Below, piece by piece: positions 11,223 through 21,300 of a stretch of 64,000 nucleotides of DNA (positions are counted from its first letter, which is position 1; every line of letters starts with the position of its first letter). This stretch comes from Burhinus oedicnemus. Lineage: Eukaryota > Chordata > Aves > Charadriiformes > Burhinidae. The notes beneath the pieces are model-generated. The model made no database searches, was not told where the DNA came from, and saw only the letters and a program-made list of their open reading frames with translations. The translations under genes were made by a program, and so were the position numbers. Where the stretch lies: assembly GCA_008921705.1 (NCBI GenBank), contig VFFE01007078.1:2175708-2239707 (forward strand), given 5' to 3'.

Positions 11223-11782
11223 CTGTACTATCACTGTCAATTGCAGCCTCCACAGAAGCACTCTCTCTCATGTGATCAATGGGCAGTCACCTCAGACTTG
11301 AGCCAAAATGCACTTCAACTGGTGCTGATGGTGGTCTGTTTACATCATTACATCTTTTATGAAGTATGTATTTTAAACATCCAGCATTTAAAAGTTGTTT
11401 TGCATCTGAATTTTTGTTGCAACTTATCTCAGGCACAGGATTTTGACATTCTTCTTTAGTAATATTTTGACGAACATTTACACCAAAAGAAGATTTTGTG
11501 TTAGCCACTGTTCTGACTGTTGGTCAGAACACTGGTGGTGTTTTTCAGTTAGCACTGAAGGCACATTTGATTCAGAAAACACTTTTGATATAAGCCTTAC
11601 TTTTGCAGATTATATCTAAGGTGCTTGGCTGAAGAGAATGATCTTTAGTTTGCAAGCCATATAAAATCTCCTCTGTTGAAGTATTCTTTATTTTATTCAG
11701 CTTTTCTACTTGGTTTCAATTACTTTGAGACATGGATTTTTTGCTCTCAAATGTTTACACAAATGCTCCATCTTTTGTGCCC
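11223..11782 (-). pseudogene. ATF7IP2: ATF7IP2-like first coding exon, damaged
   Basis: The acceptor TTCTTTGTTGTAG (11783-11795) is followed by an ATG at 11771-11769 in good context (A at -3, G at +4). The donor is ACAG/GTAAGA at 11222/11223. The frame from the ATG gives MEHLCKHLRAKNPCLKVIE, then hits TAG at 11706-11708; the next frame continues QVEKLNKIKN and on to TGA at 11572-11574; a third open segment contains SESNVPSVLTEKHHQ; the last gives VANTKSSFGVNVRQN onward until TGA at 11287-11289, after which LPIDHMRESASVEA reaches the donor. The net change is minus one base, and correcting for it gives exactly the phase 1 needed by exon 2, so the changes are indels in a formerly coding exon. 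Basic residues followed by QVE-LNK resemble the ATF7IP2 N-terminus as I remember it. Two of the changes fall in A or T runs, so assembly error is possible. Confidence 0.6.
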
Positions 11783-12121
11783 CTACAACAAAGAACTGGA
11801 TTTTAAAACCAAACACATGGGGTAACTCTTATCTGAAGTCTTTATTTTTTATGGTTAGCAAATGCACAGTATTTTATAAAACACCTATTATAGTAGTTTA
11901 TTAAATCCTATTTTAAGTATTTCTTCTTGTTTCAGAGCAGGAAAACACTGTCTTCAAGTTGTCATCCCTAACAAAGTAAGAGTGTTCCCCACATTAGATT
12001 TAGAAATTACAATGGACAGAACACTAAACAAAATGCAAAGAGCTAGCACTAACAGTGCTCAACGGTGTTTTTTCAGACTTCTCGGTCGTAGTCAGCCTAG
12101 CATAGAACACTCACTAGTTGT

Positions 12122-12749
12122 ACTGGTGTCCTGGTTTGAATGACACAGGACTAAATTCTCTTTCAATGCTTGGGAAAACTGCTCTTTTAGAAGACTCTAG
12201 TGTCTGAATTTGTGAAAATATTTACTTTATAGCCAGCTATGGTGTGTGGGTTTCAAGGCCTCAGTGTTTTTGAGTTAGTCAGGTGCAGGGATGAAGAGGA
12301 GCGAGACCTGGGCACTTGACACAAGCTGCCCAACAGCCATGAACATCACATTCAATATAAATTAGAAAGTTTGCTGCAAAGTGCTATCTCTGCCTTGATG
12401 GCGGCAGTCCAGAGAACTTCTTGCCCTGCTGCCGGACCCCTGAGGCCTTTCATTCCCCCTGAAGCTGTAGCGCTCGCGGTGTCCAACATTTGCTGTCCAC
12501 TGCTGGGAGTGCACAGTTTCCTACTGATGGAATGGGCTGAGTATAATCCTTGTATATTTTATATTGGTATTGGGATCAATACTGGTTCCTTAGTATTATT
12601 AATGTTAATTATTTAGTCTTATCTTATTACATCTATTTATATTTCAACCCCCGTGTTTCCTTGTTTTTCCCTGATTCCCTGTCCCATGCGGGGAGGGGTG
12701 ATCGGGTGATAGAATAATTGCTGTGGGTTTCTCAAGCCATAACAGCTGG
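12122..12749 (+). mobile_element. solo LTR (ERVL-like) with 5-bp target duplication
   Basis: The LTR proper is 12127-12744 (618 bp). It starts TGTCCTGGTTTGAATG and ends CTCAAGCCATAACA, so it has TG...CA termini. It is flanked by ACTGG (12122-12126) and GCTGG (12745-12749), a 5-bp duplication with one substitution, which suggests some age. A TATA-like TATAAATT lies at 12356-12363. There is no internal retroviral sequence or second LTR, so this is a recombination remnant. A close relative in the same orientation is at 26518-27153. It is antisense to the gene whose first intron it occupies, and its open frame at 12371-12616 is not a gene. A 5-bp duplication fits class III (ERVL) elements, though this is an inference. 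Confidence 0.87.
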
Positions 12750-13744
12750 AAAACCTTTGTTTATAGTAAAGATAAGTATGTGATTGATAGAAACTTGTGC
12801 CTGTATTTGTTCCATTGCTTGCATTTAACTTCAGCTAGTTAAAAATACTCTTAATAGGGTTTATCTATCATCTCACTTTCAAAGGTAAATAGGCACCTGT
12901 TTCTCATCTTCTGAAGCTCCTATCTCTGTGGTCCAGCTAGATTCAAGTCTATTTTCTACATGATTCAACACAAAATGACTGAGAAGTTAGGAAGACAAAG
13001 ATAAGCACTCAAAGCTGCTTGGTGTTCACTAGGTGACTTGCTCATTCCTTAGCCCATGGTATGATAAACGATACCTGTATTATCCCTGGCAAGTATTTGT
13101 CAAAAGTCTCAAAACTAGCTGAAATTCCACAACCACCCCAACACACATTTCAGTCTTCACAAGTTTATGCTTCACAAGTAACTGGCAATTTAAGCCTGTT
13201 ACCTCTCATGCAATCCTCCAGGACCATTAAGCTACTACCTCCATCTGCATAGAAGCCCCCTTATACAATTGAGGATTAATGTTTCATCCAGTCTTCCATT
13301 TTCCAATGTATCCAGTATTTTCTTGTAGATCATACTTTCCAGATACTTCTAAGTATTCTAGTTTTTCTCTTCTGGATGTGTGCCACCTGCAGCACATCCT
13401 CTTGAAATGCAGCAAACACACTGTGTGAGGTAACATCTTAGCAACACTGAAAAAATTTGAAGAATTACCTCTATTTCTTCTCCAATTTTTGGATTTTCCA
13501 TCACATGTTATACCCACACTGTTTTTGCAAACTGCACAAAAGTAGAGATCCCAGCCTCCTTAGACAACTAAAATGGATTGGCTTTTGGCCTCAGAGCTAG
13601 CAGATTCTGAACATGACCACACCTACACTGCAAATCAAGTTGATTGAGCTCTTCTAGACCCCATGCAGTGCATTTTTGGGGAAGACCAGTCCACTTAAGG
13701 CCTTGCAGAAATGGCAAGGTGGAGTCAACGTGTCAGAAGGCTTG

Positions 13745-13841
13745 CATTTCCCATGCCAGGGGGTTATGAGTAGGTTGTTGGACTAGGTGACCTCCTGAGG
13801 CCATTCCAACCTGGATTATTCTATGATTCTATTCTATATGC
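13745..13841 (+). mobile_element. CR1 LINE 3' tail fragment
   Basis: The plus strand reads TTGGACTAGGTGACCTCCTG, then CCATTCCAACCTGGATTATT and ends with tandem ATTCTATG-type octamers, the hallmark CR1 3' terminus. Only the 3' untranslated tail is present. Confidence 0.85.
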
Positions 13842-14559
13842 TTAAGTCCTATTCTATACAGTCTATATCCATACTGTTTAGACCAGGCCTGTGAAGAAAC
13901 CATGATGTGTTCAATGTGAACAATGCAAAAGTAAATCAGGGTTTGGGAATGGGAGTGAAGAATGACAAGCCAAACTGATCGTGTTAACACGCTTTTTCTA
14001 CAGCTGTAACTAACATCACAGCATTTCAGCCAACCACCCTCCCTAGCCTTGCTCTCCCGGTGCTCCTTCATTCGTTTCCTTTCTGCTATGTAGCCAGCCA
14101 GATTTTACTAAAATCATCTGAACAATGGTTGTTCAGTCTCTGATGCAAACAAAGAAAAGCAAAATAAGTGGATTGCATGCGTTTCCCTCTGACTTTTCCC
14201 CCGCCCTGCTGTCAGCATTTCACCAGTTTTCCAGTGGTCAGAGACTCTTGTCATCTCAACCTGTATCTGAAATTCACATTTAAAGTTACCTATTTCAGTT
14301 ACAGGTGCTTTATTTTTTATGAAAATCACACATAACACTTACATACTACTACATTATTCAACTTCCATACAGAAATAGCTACGCATCCTCATGCCGATGT
14401 GACCATGTCCGCTTTGGGAGTTTGTTACAAGTCAGTTACAACAAAATGCCTGGATATTCACAAGAGCTTACTGGTATTAGATCCCATGCCATAATCTTTT
14501 TTGACAGCATGGGTCATAGCTCACCATAGAGCAGCAAACCATGTTTCTGCTCCCTGCCT

Positions 14560-15310
14560 GTGCTCCCCATCTCTCTCTGCCCTCACCGTCAGTCCCTGCG
14601 CCAGTGTCTCGGCAGGACCCTACAGCTGCCAAAATCCCTCCTCGGCCCAGGCGAGGCGGCCATCCCTGGGGATGCTTCTCCTCTTCCCCCTTTGCCCAGG
14701 GGGCAAACGGGAGGCAGGGCTGGGGCAGGAGAACTGGCCCAGCCCCGGCGGGGAGGCGGGCGGAGCCGTTAGGCGGCCGCAAGCGCTGCCCCGTGGCGCT
14801 GGGGACAGCGCCGGTCTCCGGGGATGTGACGGGAAAACACAGGCTGACTCTTCTCCGCGCCCCCCCGCTCTCGACCACCCGAGTAAGCCGGCTGGGGCCG
14901 GGCCGGGCCACCCCGACCACTCACCTGCGGGAGAAGCGGCGCTGCCCCCTCAGCCCGGCGCCGCCCAGACAGTCGCCCGCGGGAGGAGCGGCGCCACCGG
15001 GCGGCGGCCCCTCCCCGCCGCCCTCACGGGGCAGGAGGAGGGGAAAGGCAGCGAGGAATCTCCCCGCCAGACAGAGGGGTCTGCCCCGGGCCTTCCCCTT
15101 CGCTCTGGCGGAGGGATGCCGCCGGGTCCCGCTGAAGCGCTGAGGCGCCGAACCAGCCCCGAGCCACTGTTAGAGCGCCCGCCGCCTGAGGGGCCGCTCG
15201 CGCCGTGCCGCCCCGCCCGCTGGCTGTCCTTGCCCCTGCCCACTCGGCCTGGCGCTTCCCGCCACCGGCACCCAGGGCATGTCGTGACTCCGCCGACTTC
15301 CCCAGGCAGC
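14560..15310. promoter_or_regulatory. CpG island promoter of the ATF7IP2-like gene
   Basis: This is the only strongly GC- and CpG-rich block in the window, with many CG dinucleotides and GC boxes such as CCCCGCCC at 15211-15218. It contains a consensus minus-strand splice donor (GCAG/GTGAGTGG at 14924/14925), which supports transcription leftward into the ATF7IP2-like gene. Long overlapping ORFs here (for example 14501-15337 plus) reflect GC-rich composition and lack of stops rather than genes. Bidirectional activity is possible, but I found no convincing plus-strand exon. Confidence 0.75.
14925..15180 (-). other. predicted untranslated first exon (5' end uncertain)
   Basis: The exon ends at a strong donor, CCCGCAG/GTGAGTGG. 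The transcription start cannot be read from sequence, so the upper coordinate is approximate. It contains no long frame running into the coding exon, and the ATG at 11771 with good context suggests that this exon is 5' UTR. A second possible minus-strand donor, ACAG/GTAAGAAG, lies at about 15370 and could define an alternative first exon. Confidence 0.45.
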
Positions 15311-18300
15311 CTCATGAGTGGTTGGTTACAAATTTGAGCTGTACTGTAGACATGGACATGACTTCTTACCTGTAACAATTAATTATTAAAACGTCGGTGC
15401 ATCCAAGGCAATGACTGTGAGCCGGCTTACTCTCTGAAAGGTGAATGCCTGCTCTGAGGTGTCACAAACTGGGAGCAAAATAGTCTCCTTGCGCCTATTT
15501 TCTGTCACTTCTGGTCAGCAACGCATGTGTTGTGGAGGCTCATGCCGAGCCAGGCCAGCCCTGGCTCTGGTTGCCTGTGAGGGAGCGGGGGACATGGCCT
15601 GGCCGCTCACCAGCGTTCAGGGCCAAGCTCAGCCCGACTTCATGGTTTCTGCCCCAACTGCGTGATACTGGAGAAGGGACCCAGCACTTGGAAGGAAGTT
15701 TTCTGAGGTACTTGTGCACTAGAGGAGGAATTAGGAGAATATAACTTCCTTATGACAAAGCCCAGTGGTAGTAACAATTTCTTTCCTAAGTAATTGTCCT
15801 GCTAGAGATGAGTGTTACTAAAAGGCTGATGTGGACATGAAAGATGGTGCTTTTCTTCCTGTGTATGACGTCAGAATACATTTTTTCATATACCTTCTAT
15901 ATTTTCTTTCTAAAACAAATATTTGTTGCTTCTTGGAAATAAATATATGCAATTGTTATATACTGATTTTCAGTTCAAGTTGGGCATTTCTTTATTCTAG
16001 TGCAGCAAATTGGCAAATCCTATCCCATGAACAACCTCTTATAACAAATACAGGCCTAACATTTGTCCTGTGCAGCTCACTATAGTAAGTATAGCTCTCT
16101 CCTTGTATGCCGGAGTCTCATTTTTCAGACACTCACCCCCCCACCATCTGAAAAATTAAGGCTGCCCAGTCCTTTCGTTGCTTCAGCCTTGCCCTTGATA
16201 CTCAGAGTCATTTCATGTTAGTTTTGATTTATCTGGTGTTCTTTTAAGTGGCATTAGCTTTCAAGGCATAAGCTTTCCTTAGAACTCCATGAGAAGCAGG
16301 ACTTTGAGAAACTTACTCTTACAGGCCAAGCTTCGCCGTTGTGGTTTTTTTGCAAGGAGGAGGAGGGACAGGGGTTAAGTTTCGGAAGAACATAATGTCA
16401 CTTGATGCTGCCTTTTGAATGCCAAGAGTTAAGAGTTTGTTGCTGTTTCAAAATCTTAAGAACATTTCATTTTCTGAAATGATGCCGTTCATTTTCAATA
16501 GCAACATTAATTTTATACATCTTTTCATATATATATTTAAAAGAGCTATTAATGAACATTAGAAGGGTAATTTGGAGACTATGTAAGTCTGAGGACATAC
16601 TTGTCTTCCATTCATAACTATGCATATTATTTTATTAGCTCACAAGCAGCTTGTGAAGCTTTTTTGGAAGGAAAACGGCTTGAGATTCTCAAATGCAGTC
16701 TGCTGTGAGTAGTGTTGATGAATACAGCTGGGGTGAAAGGCTGTTTGGACACTTAAAATGTATTATTTTGCATTTTTTGTTGTTTTATCTTTAGCTGAAA
16801 AGTAGCAGCATAGAGGAATGATGGATGACCTTTGTTAAGTTATAATCTTTTATCTTGCTGGGTTTAGTCACAAACTCAGTTAGAAATACAGAGGAGGTTG
16901 GGGTTTATTTTTATTTTTCTCTGAAAAGTGTAGAACGTGCATGATTTTCATTAATCAAAATGTTTTATTAGGTTCCCAGTTTCTCTAGTTGCTCCATCAT
17001 TGCTCAGACTACAATCTTACATGGCAATTCTCATTACCCAGGGAAGTGTATTTAGAGCGTAAAAATGTCACGTATTTTTCCTCAGTGACTATTAAACAAA
17101 ACCCCCACATGTGACTTTAGCTTGGCTATTCCTGTGTAAAAAATAACTATGAAATAAAAATAACTACAAAAAAGTGCATTGTTTCTGCTCTGGTAGGTAT
17201 AGTAGAGGTTTAGAAATTCCTTAGACAAATAGGTTATTGGTAGGCTGGATGAGCAAATGATTAGAGAACTACATATATCTGGGATGGCTTGATATCTCCA
17301 GGTAATAGAGGAAATTATTTTCAGGCTGTCTGGATTTTAGCTTAAAATATATTTAGTACCCATCCGACACTTTCTATTCCTGTAATCCCTTCCTCCTTCG
17401 TCAAGTTGTTTGACTTCAGACAGTAATATTTACTTTCAGGTGAAATGTAAAATAAGTAAAATAATTAACTAGGCTTGTTTTTTCACTCAATGACTGTTTC
17501 TTACTAGGATTATATAGCAAACAGCTAACATCAGCATTGTTACATATGGTCTTGAGCCTTATCAGGCTCATATACCAGAGTGTGTTTCTGTGGACCAATG
17601 CCATCTAGGTCTACTTGGTTTTTTTTCAGCATATAACTTTTGTTAGAAGCAAATCTGCTTATAGAGAAGTTGCTTAAAAGCTATATTGCTATGTGATTAA
17701 CAGTGCTGAAACCTACAAATAAAAAGAAAAAAGTTGTATGAGTGAAACCTAAATCAATTCAGGCTAATAATTCTTAATGTGATTTACAGCTTTTCTTTAG
17801 GAAGGGAAGCTGAGAGGTTGGCATTTTTAGCAAACAGGGAATGGACACTGGAATAGACCAGATAGAGCTGTTTTAACTCTACCTAAGAAGAAAATGTCTT
17901 TAGAAAGGATTTGTAAGCAGCAGAAGAGTAACTCTGCTTGCTAAGCTGACAAGCCAGTATTTGGAGTTGTTCAATTTAGGTATACGATAGTCTGACTAGG
18001 GAATCAAAGTCTCTAAGAAACAGGCTATGCTTTGAACACCTGCCAGTTTTCAATATTACTACTAGCCTTGCAAAATAAACTTTGTCTTGCTAAAATTTGC
18101 TTTGGAAGGCGCAGTTTATGCTGTATTTTTTTTCCTCCTGAATTGCACTACAATACCCTTTTACTTGCTATTTTGATTTACAGATTTAAATAGAACAGGG
18201 AAGAGCATTCAAGTTGCTGCTCTCGGAACTTATTTCTTTTTAAGTATACAAGCTTATAGACTAGCTCATATGCTATATTATATTTGTGTTGTGCCCAATG

Positions 18301-21300
18301 CATGTTAAACTTGTGTAATTCACTGTATTACATTGAATATATTATTTGAGTGGCTGTTCTAAAGATTTTTTTTTTAAATCATACAGAAGTTTTATAAGCA
18401 CATATCAGTTGAAGTTGGATTGGCTTTTCATCGTAATCTGTTACACAGTCATTTCCTCTTCACTGTCCTCTGGAGGGAGGTAAAAGCACTTGCGTCTCCT
18501 CAGTGTACATACTTCAGTTCAGACTTTGACTTCTGTCTTCATTAGCAATTACGTTCAGAGCAGTAGTGCAGTTTTGAAGGGAATGCCCTGATTATTTCAA
18601 TTTAGTTTGTGTCGGTTCAGTTCTTAAAGCGGTGTTTGCATGTATAAATTAGATTCCTTTCAAAGGAAGGGAAAGCAGAAGCTCTGCTCCAAGAAGCCTG
18701 ATGAGACTAAGGTTCTGATTCTGCCCACAGAAGCTCTGGAGAGGTGATATGAGTAGTTGGAGCTCTTACTGGAGAAGCTTTATTACCTTCTAGAGTGATC
18801 ATATCCCTGTGTCTAGGCAGCATTTGCTGGAACAGCTGTATGAAGAATCAGAAAAGAAGAAGTTTGGCCCAGCACCCTGCCCACTCCACAGTGCCAGAAG
18901 TTGACTGGAAGGACAAGGTGTGACAGCAGGCTTGGACCTGCTTGAGCACTGCCAGGCCGTCTTCTTTTCTCCCAGCGCATTGAGGCGTTGTGCTTGCCCT
19001 GTAGACCATATTCCTGTCAGCAGAAGTGAAACAGGCAAAGATCTATGGGATAATGTTATACTTTCTGAAGTTCACTTATGCTTTTTGGTTGGTAATATTT
19101 TAGCATGATGCTCCATCTTCTGGAGAAGAGGTGACATTTAACAGGCTTAGAATGTCTCATTGGCTTCTCCTCTCTATTTATCTAAAAATTACAAGTCCTA
19201 TTGAACATGTTCTTAGAGGGTTTCTGTTGAGAAATTTGTTTAACACTAATCCACATTATCTTGCCTCCTTTCCTACTATATGTGGTTTTTTGATCCTCAT
19301 TAGCCAAACACATTTTTTTTTGTTTGTTTGCTTGTTTTTTAGAGACGTCTTTGAAAATGGCAATGGAATTTTTTTTCTTTATATGATCTATCTAACCAAC
19401 TGTTTCAGAGGTTGCAAGGTTTTAAAAAAGTGCTGGAGAATTTTTAATTTGCATTAGTAAGAAAGCAGGTATTTGTCATTTTCCAGTCAGTTGAACCAGT
19501 CATGAAGTGTGAAAGAGGAAGAATGATATAAAGAAAAAATAAGCATAACTAAAAACATAAGTGTAGGCTATCAATTAATGAGTCAGTGTTACTGCTTTCT
19601 CTAGCTTCAGGGACCAAATCTGAAAGTTTTTACCATTTTTGTAGTGAAACCTCAGCTCTGACCACGTTTCAAACCTAGGTCTTGAAGTTAGGGTTAAAGG
19701 TCATTTTTATGAAGTTAAGCTGATCCTCAGAGGCCCCAACACCATCCGTTCATTTCAGAATTCTGACACATTTATAATGGTCTGCCCTGCTCCATAGGGA
19801 AAAATAGAAACAATAACAAGGTCAATTCTTAGTACATGAATCTGATGGAAAGAACATTTTAAGTAAAAGTGAATGCAGTTCCTGAATGCTACTATAATTC
19901 ACATATGCTGCAAAAAATCCCCAATCCTGAAGCAAAGAAAATTAATTTTACAACAGTAGTCACAGGTAGCTCTTTACATTTTCTAAATCAATATTAAAAA
20001 TATGGAGTAGTACTCAAGGTCATATTCAATTACTTGTCATCCAGAAAGGCATGTGCAGGTTGCCTGTAGGTTTAAGTAGAAGGAAAGAATCAGATTCTTG
20101 CTCCCAATCTTTGACAGCAGTGTTGTCTGACAGTAGGTGAATCTGTATGATGACTGATAACAGTAAGTTACAGAAGGCTCCTAAATGACTTAGGCAAAAT
20201 AACTAAAGTTTCTGATGTAAATACATTTTCTTTTCATTGAATCTTGCAAATCTGGCTGTCCTGTCATGTCCTGACTAATGCTGGCAGTGGTACTGTCACT
20301 TTTGGATTAAGTTCTTTGCTCCTGTCAGAAAATGGGAGTTTCTATCTCCCCCCTTCTCACTCCTAGATTTTGATATAAATTGCTTCAGATTGAGGAGGTT
20401 GCTTGCAATACTGCTGACATTGGATAGTTGATTTAATTCTTAGTTTGTGGTGATGTTACAGTCCAAGGACCTCATTTAATTTTGCTTAATTTACTGTGGA
20501 AATAGATAAGCAAAATATGTCTGATATGCTTGGGTCCATAGTACTTCAAAATACTAATGCTTTTTGAACAGAACAAAACAACTAGCCATGAGTGGTTGTC
20601 TGCTGTGGCTTCAGTTACATGGCTTTTTGGTTTTTGTCTTTGATAGCAGAAACAGACTTGGTTTGCACCAGGGAAGAGCAGATGAACACTGCATGGATAT
20701 ATGGAGTAGTGCTGTGATGTGGTATTTACACACAGATCTGGAAAAATTAGCTTAAAATCACATGAACCTTATATTCATAGATCAGGATATAGAATATGTG
20801 TTCTTGACTTCTACTTTTTAAATGCAGGTCATGCTATTGTCTTGTCTTGTATTGTATCATGCATGCCTTAATACACAGAGCTTCCATACTGCATCTTTTC
20901 ATGTGGCAGAACATATGTGCTGTGCTTCAAATTCATGTTAATTGATTACCAACAGTAATGACAAGCAGGACATCAAGAATTTAAGCAATATCTACTCCAT
21001 GCTATTCTGTACATACACATCTATTCTTAAATTGAGTTTAGCTCAAAAATTTTCTGAAGCCGCATTTAGCCAGGCTAATAATTGGAGGTAAATTCTGACC
21101 TGCTGTTGGGAAAAATCTGCAGAATAATTGGGATTCCACTAATAGCTCCATCAGGTGGTGCAATTGCTGCATGGGCTGGATACAAGATTTTTCTTCAAAG
21201 GCTGGGAGCAGGGACTAAATGGAGTCATCCTTTGTTTTACTGAAAAACAGCTTGAAAGAAATGCTACAGTGCAACAAATAAAATGAATTTAATCTCTCAT

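Larger units (their letters stand above)
11783..14924 (-). other. intron 1 of the ATF7IP2-like gene
   Basis: This runs from the CpG-island donor (GCAG/GTGAGT at 14924/14925) to the first coding exon. It contains a solo LTR at 12127-12744, a short CR1 tail at 13745-13841 and otherwise unremarkable AT-rich DNA. A minus-strand ORF at 14114-14338 has no convincing acceptor. Confidence 0.5.
1..15180 (-). other. ATF7IP2: ATF7IP2-like gene locus, 5' half (exon/intron model)
   Basis: This is a spliced minus-strand gene running from the CpG island at about 15 kb leftward and off the window. Five coding exons join with consistent phases: 11782-11223 ends phase 1, 7819-7686 starts by completing that codon and ends phase 0, 5161-5027 and 4768-4685 are whole-codon exons, and 3507-3347 ends phase 2. 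All have AG/GT borders. The product has a basic N-terminus, a disordered middle and a coiled coil rich in K, R and E. From memory, ATF7IP2 and ATF7IP have this order and end in a fibronectin type III domain, which is not seen here and should lie left of position 1. They stabilise or guide the H3K9 methyltransferase SETDB1 in the nucleus. The paralogue ATF7IP is the main alternative. The first coding exon is damaged, so the gene may be a pseudogene or make a shortened product. Confidence 0.6.

Noticed and set aside
11287..11289. TGA as a selenocysteine codon
   Set aside because: The protein family is not a selenoprotein, the same exon has frameshifts, and no SECIS element can be judged from this window.
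12371..12616. Open frame of 81 codons, repeated almost identically at 26761-27006
   Set aside because: Both lie wholly inside sibling solo LTRs; the similarity comes from LTR relatedness and the start is TTG. Not a gene family.
14501..15337. 278-codon plus-strand ORF and overlapping long ORFs on both strands
   Set aside because: They lie in the CpG island, where stop codons are rare; the translations are Pro/Gly/Arg/Ala-rich in all frames and lack domains.
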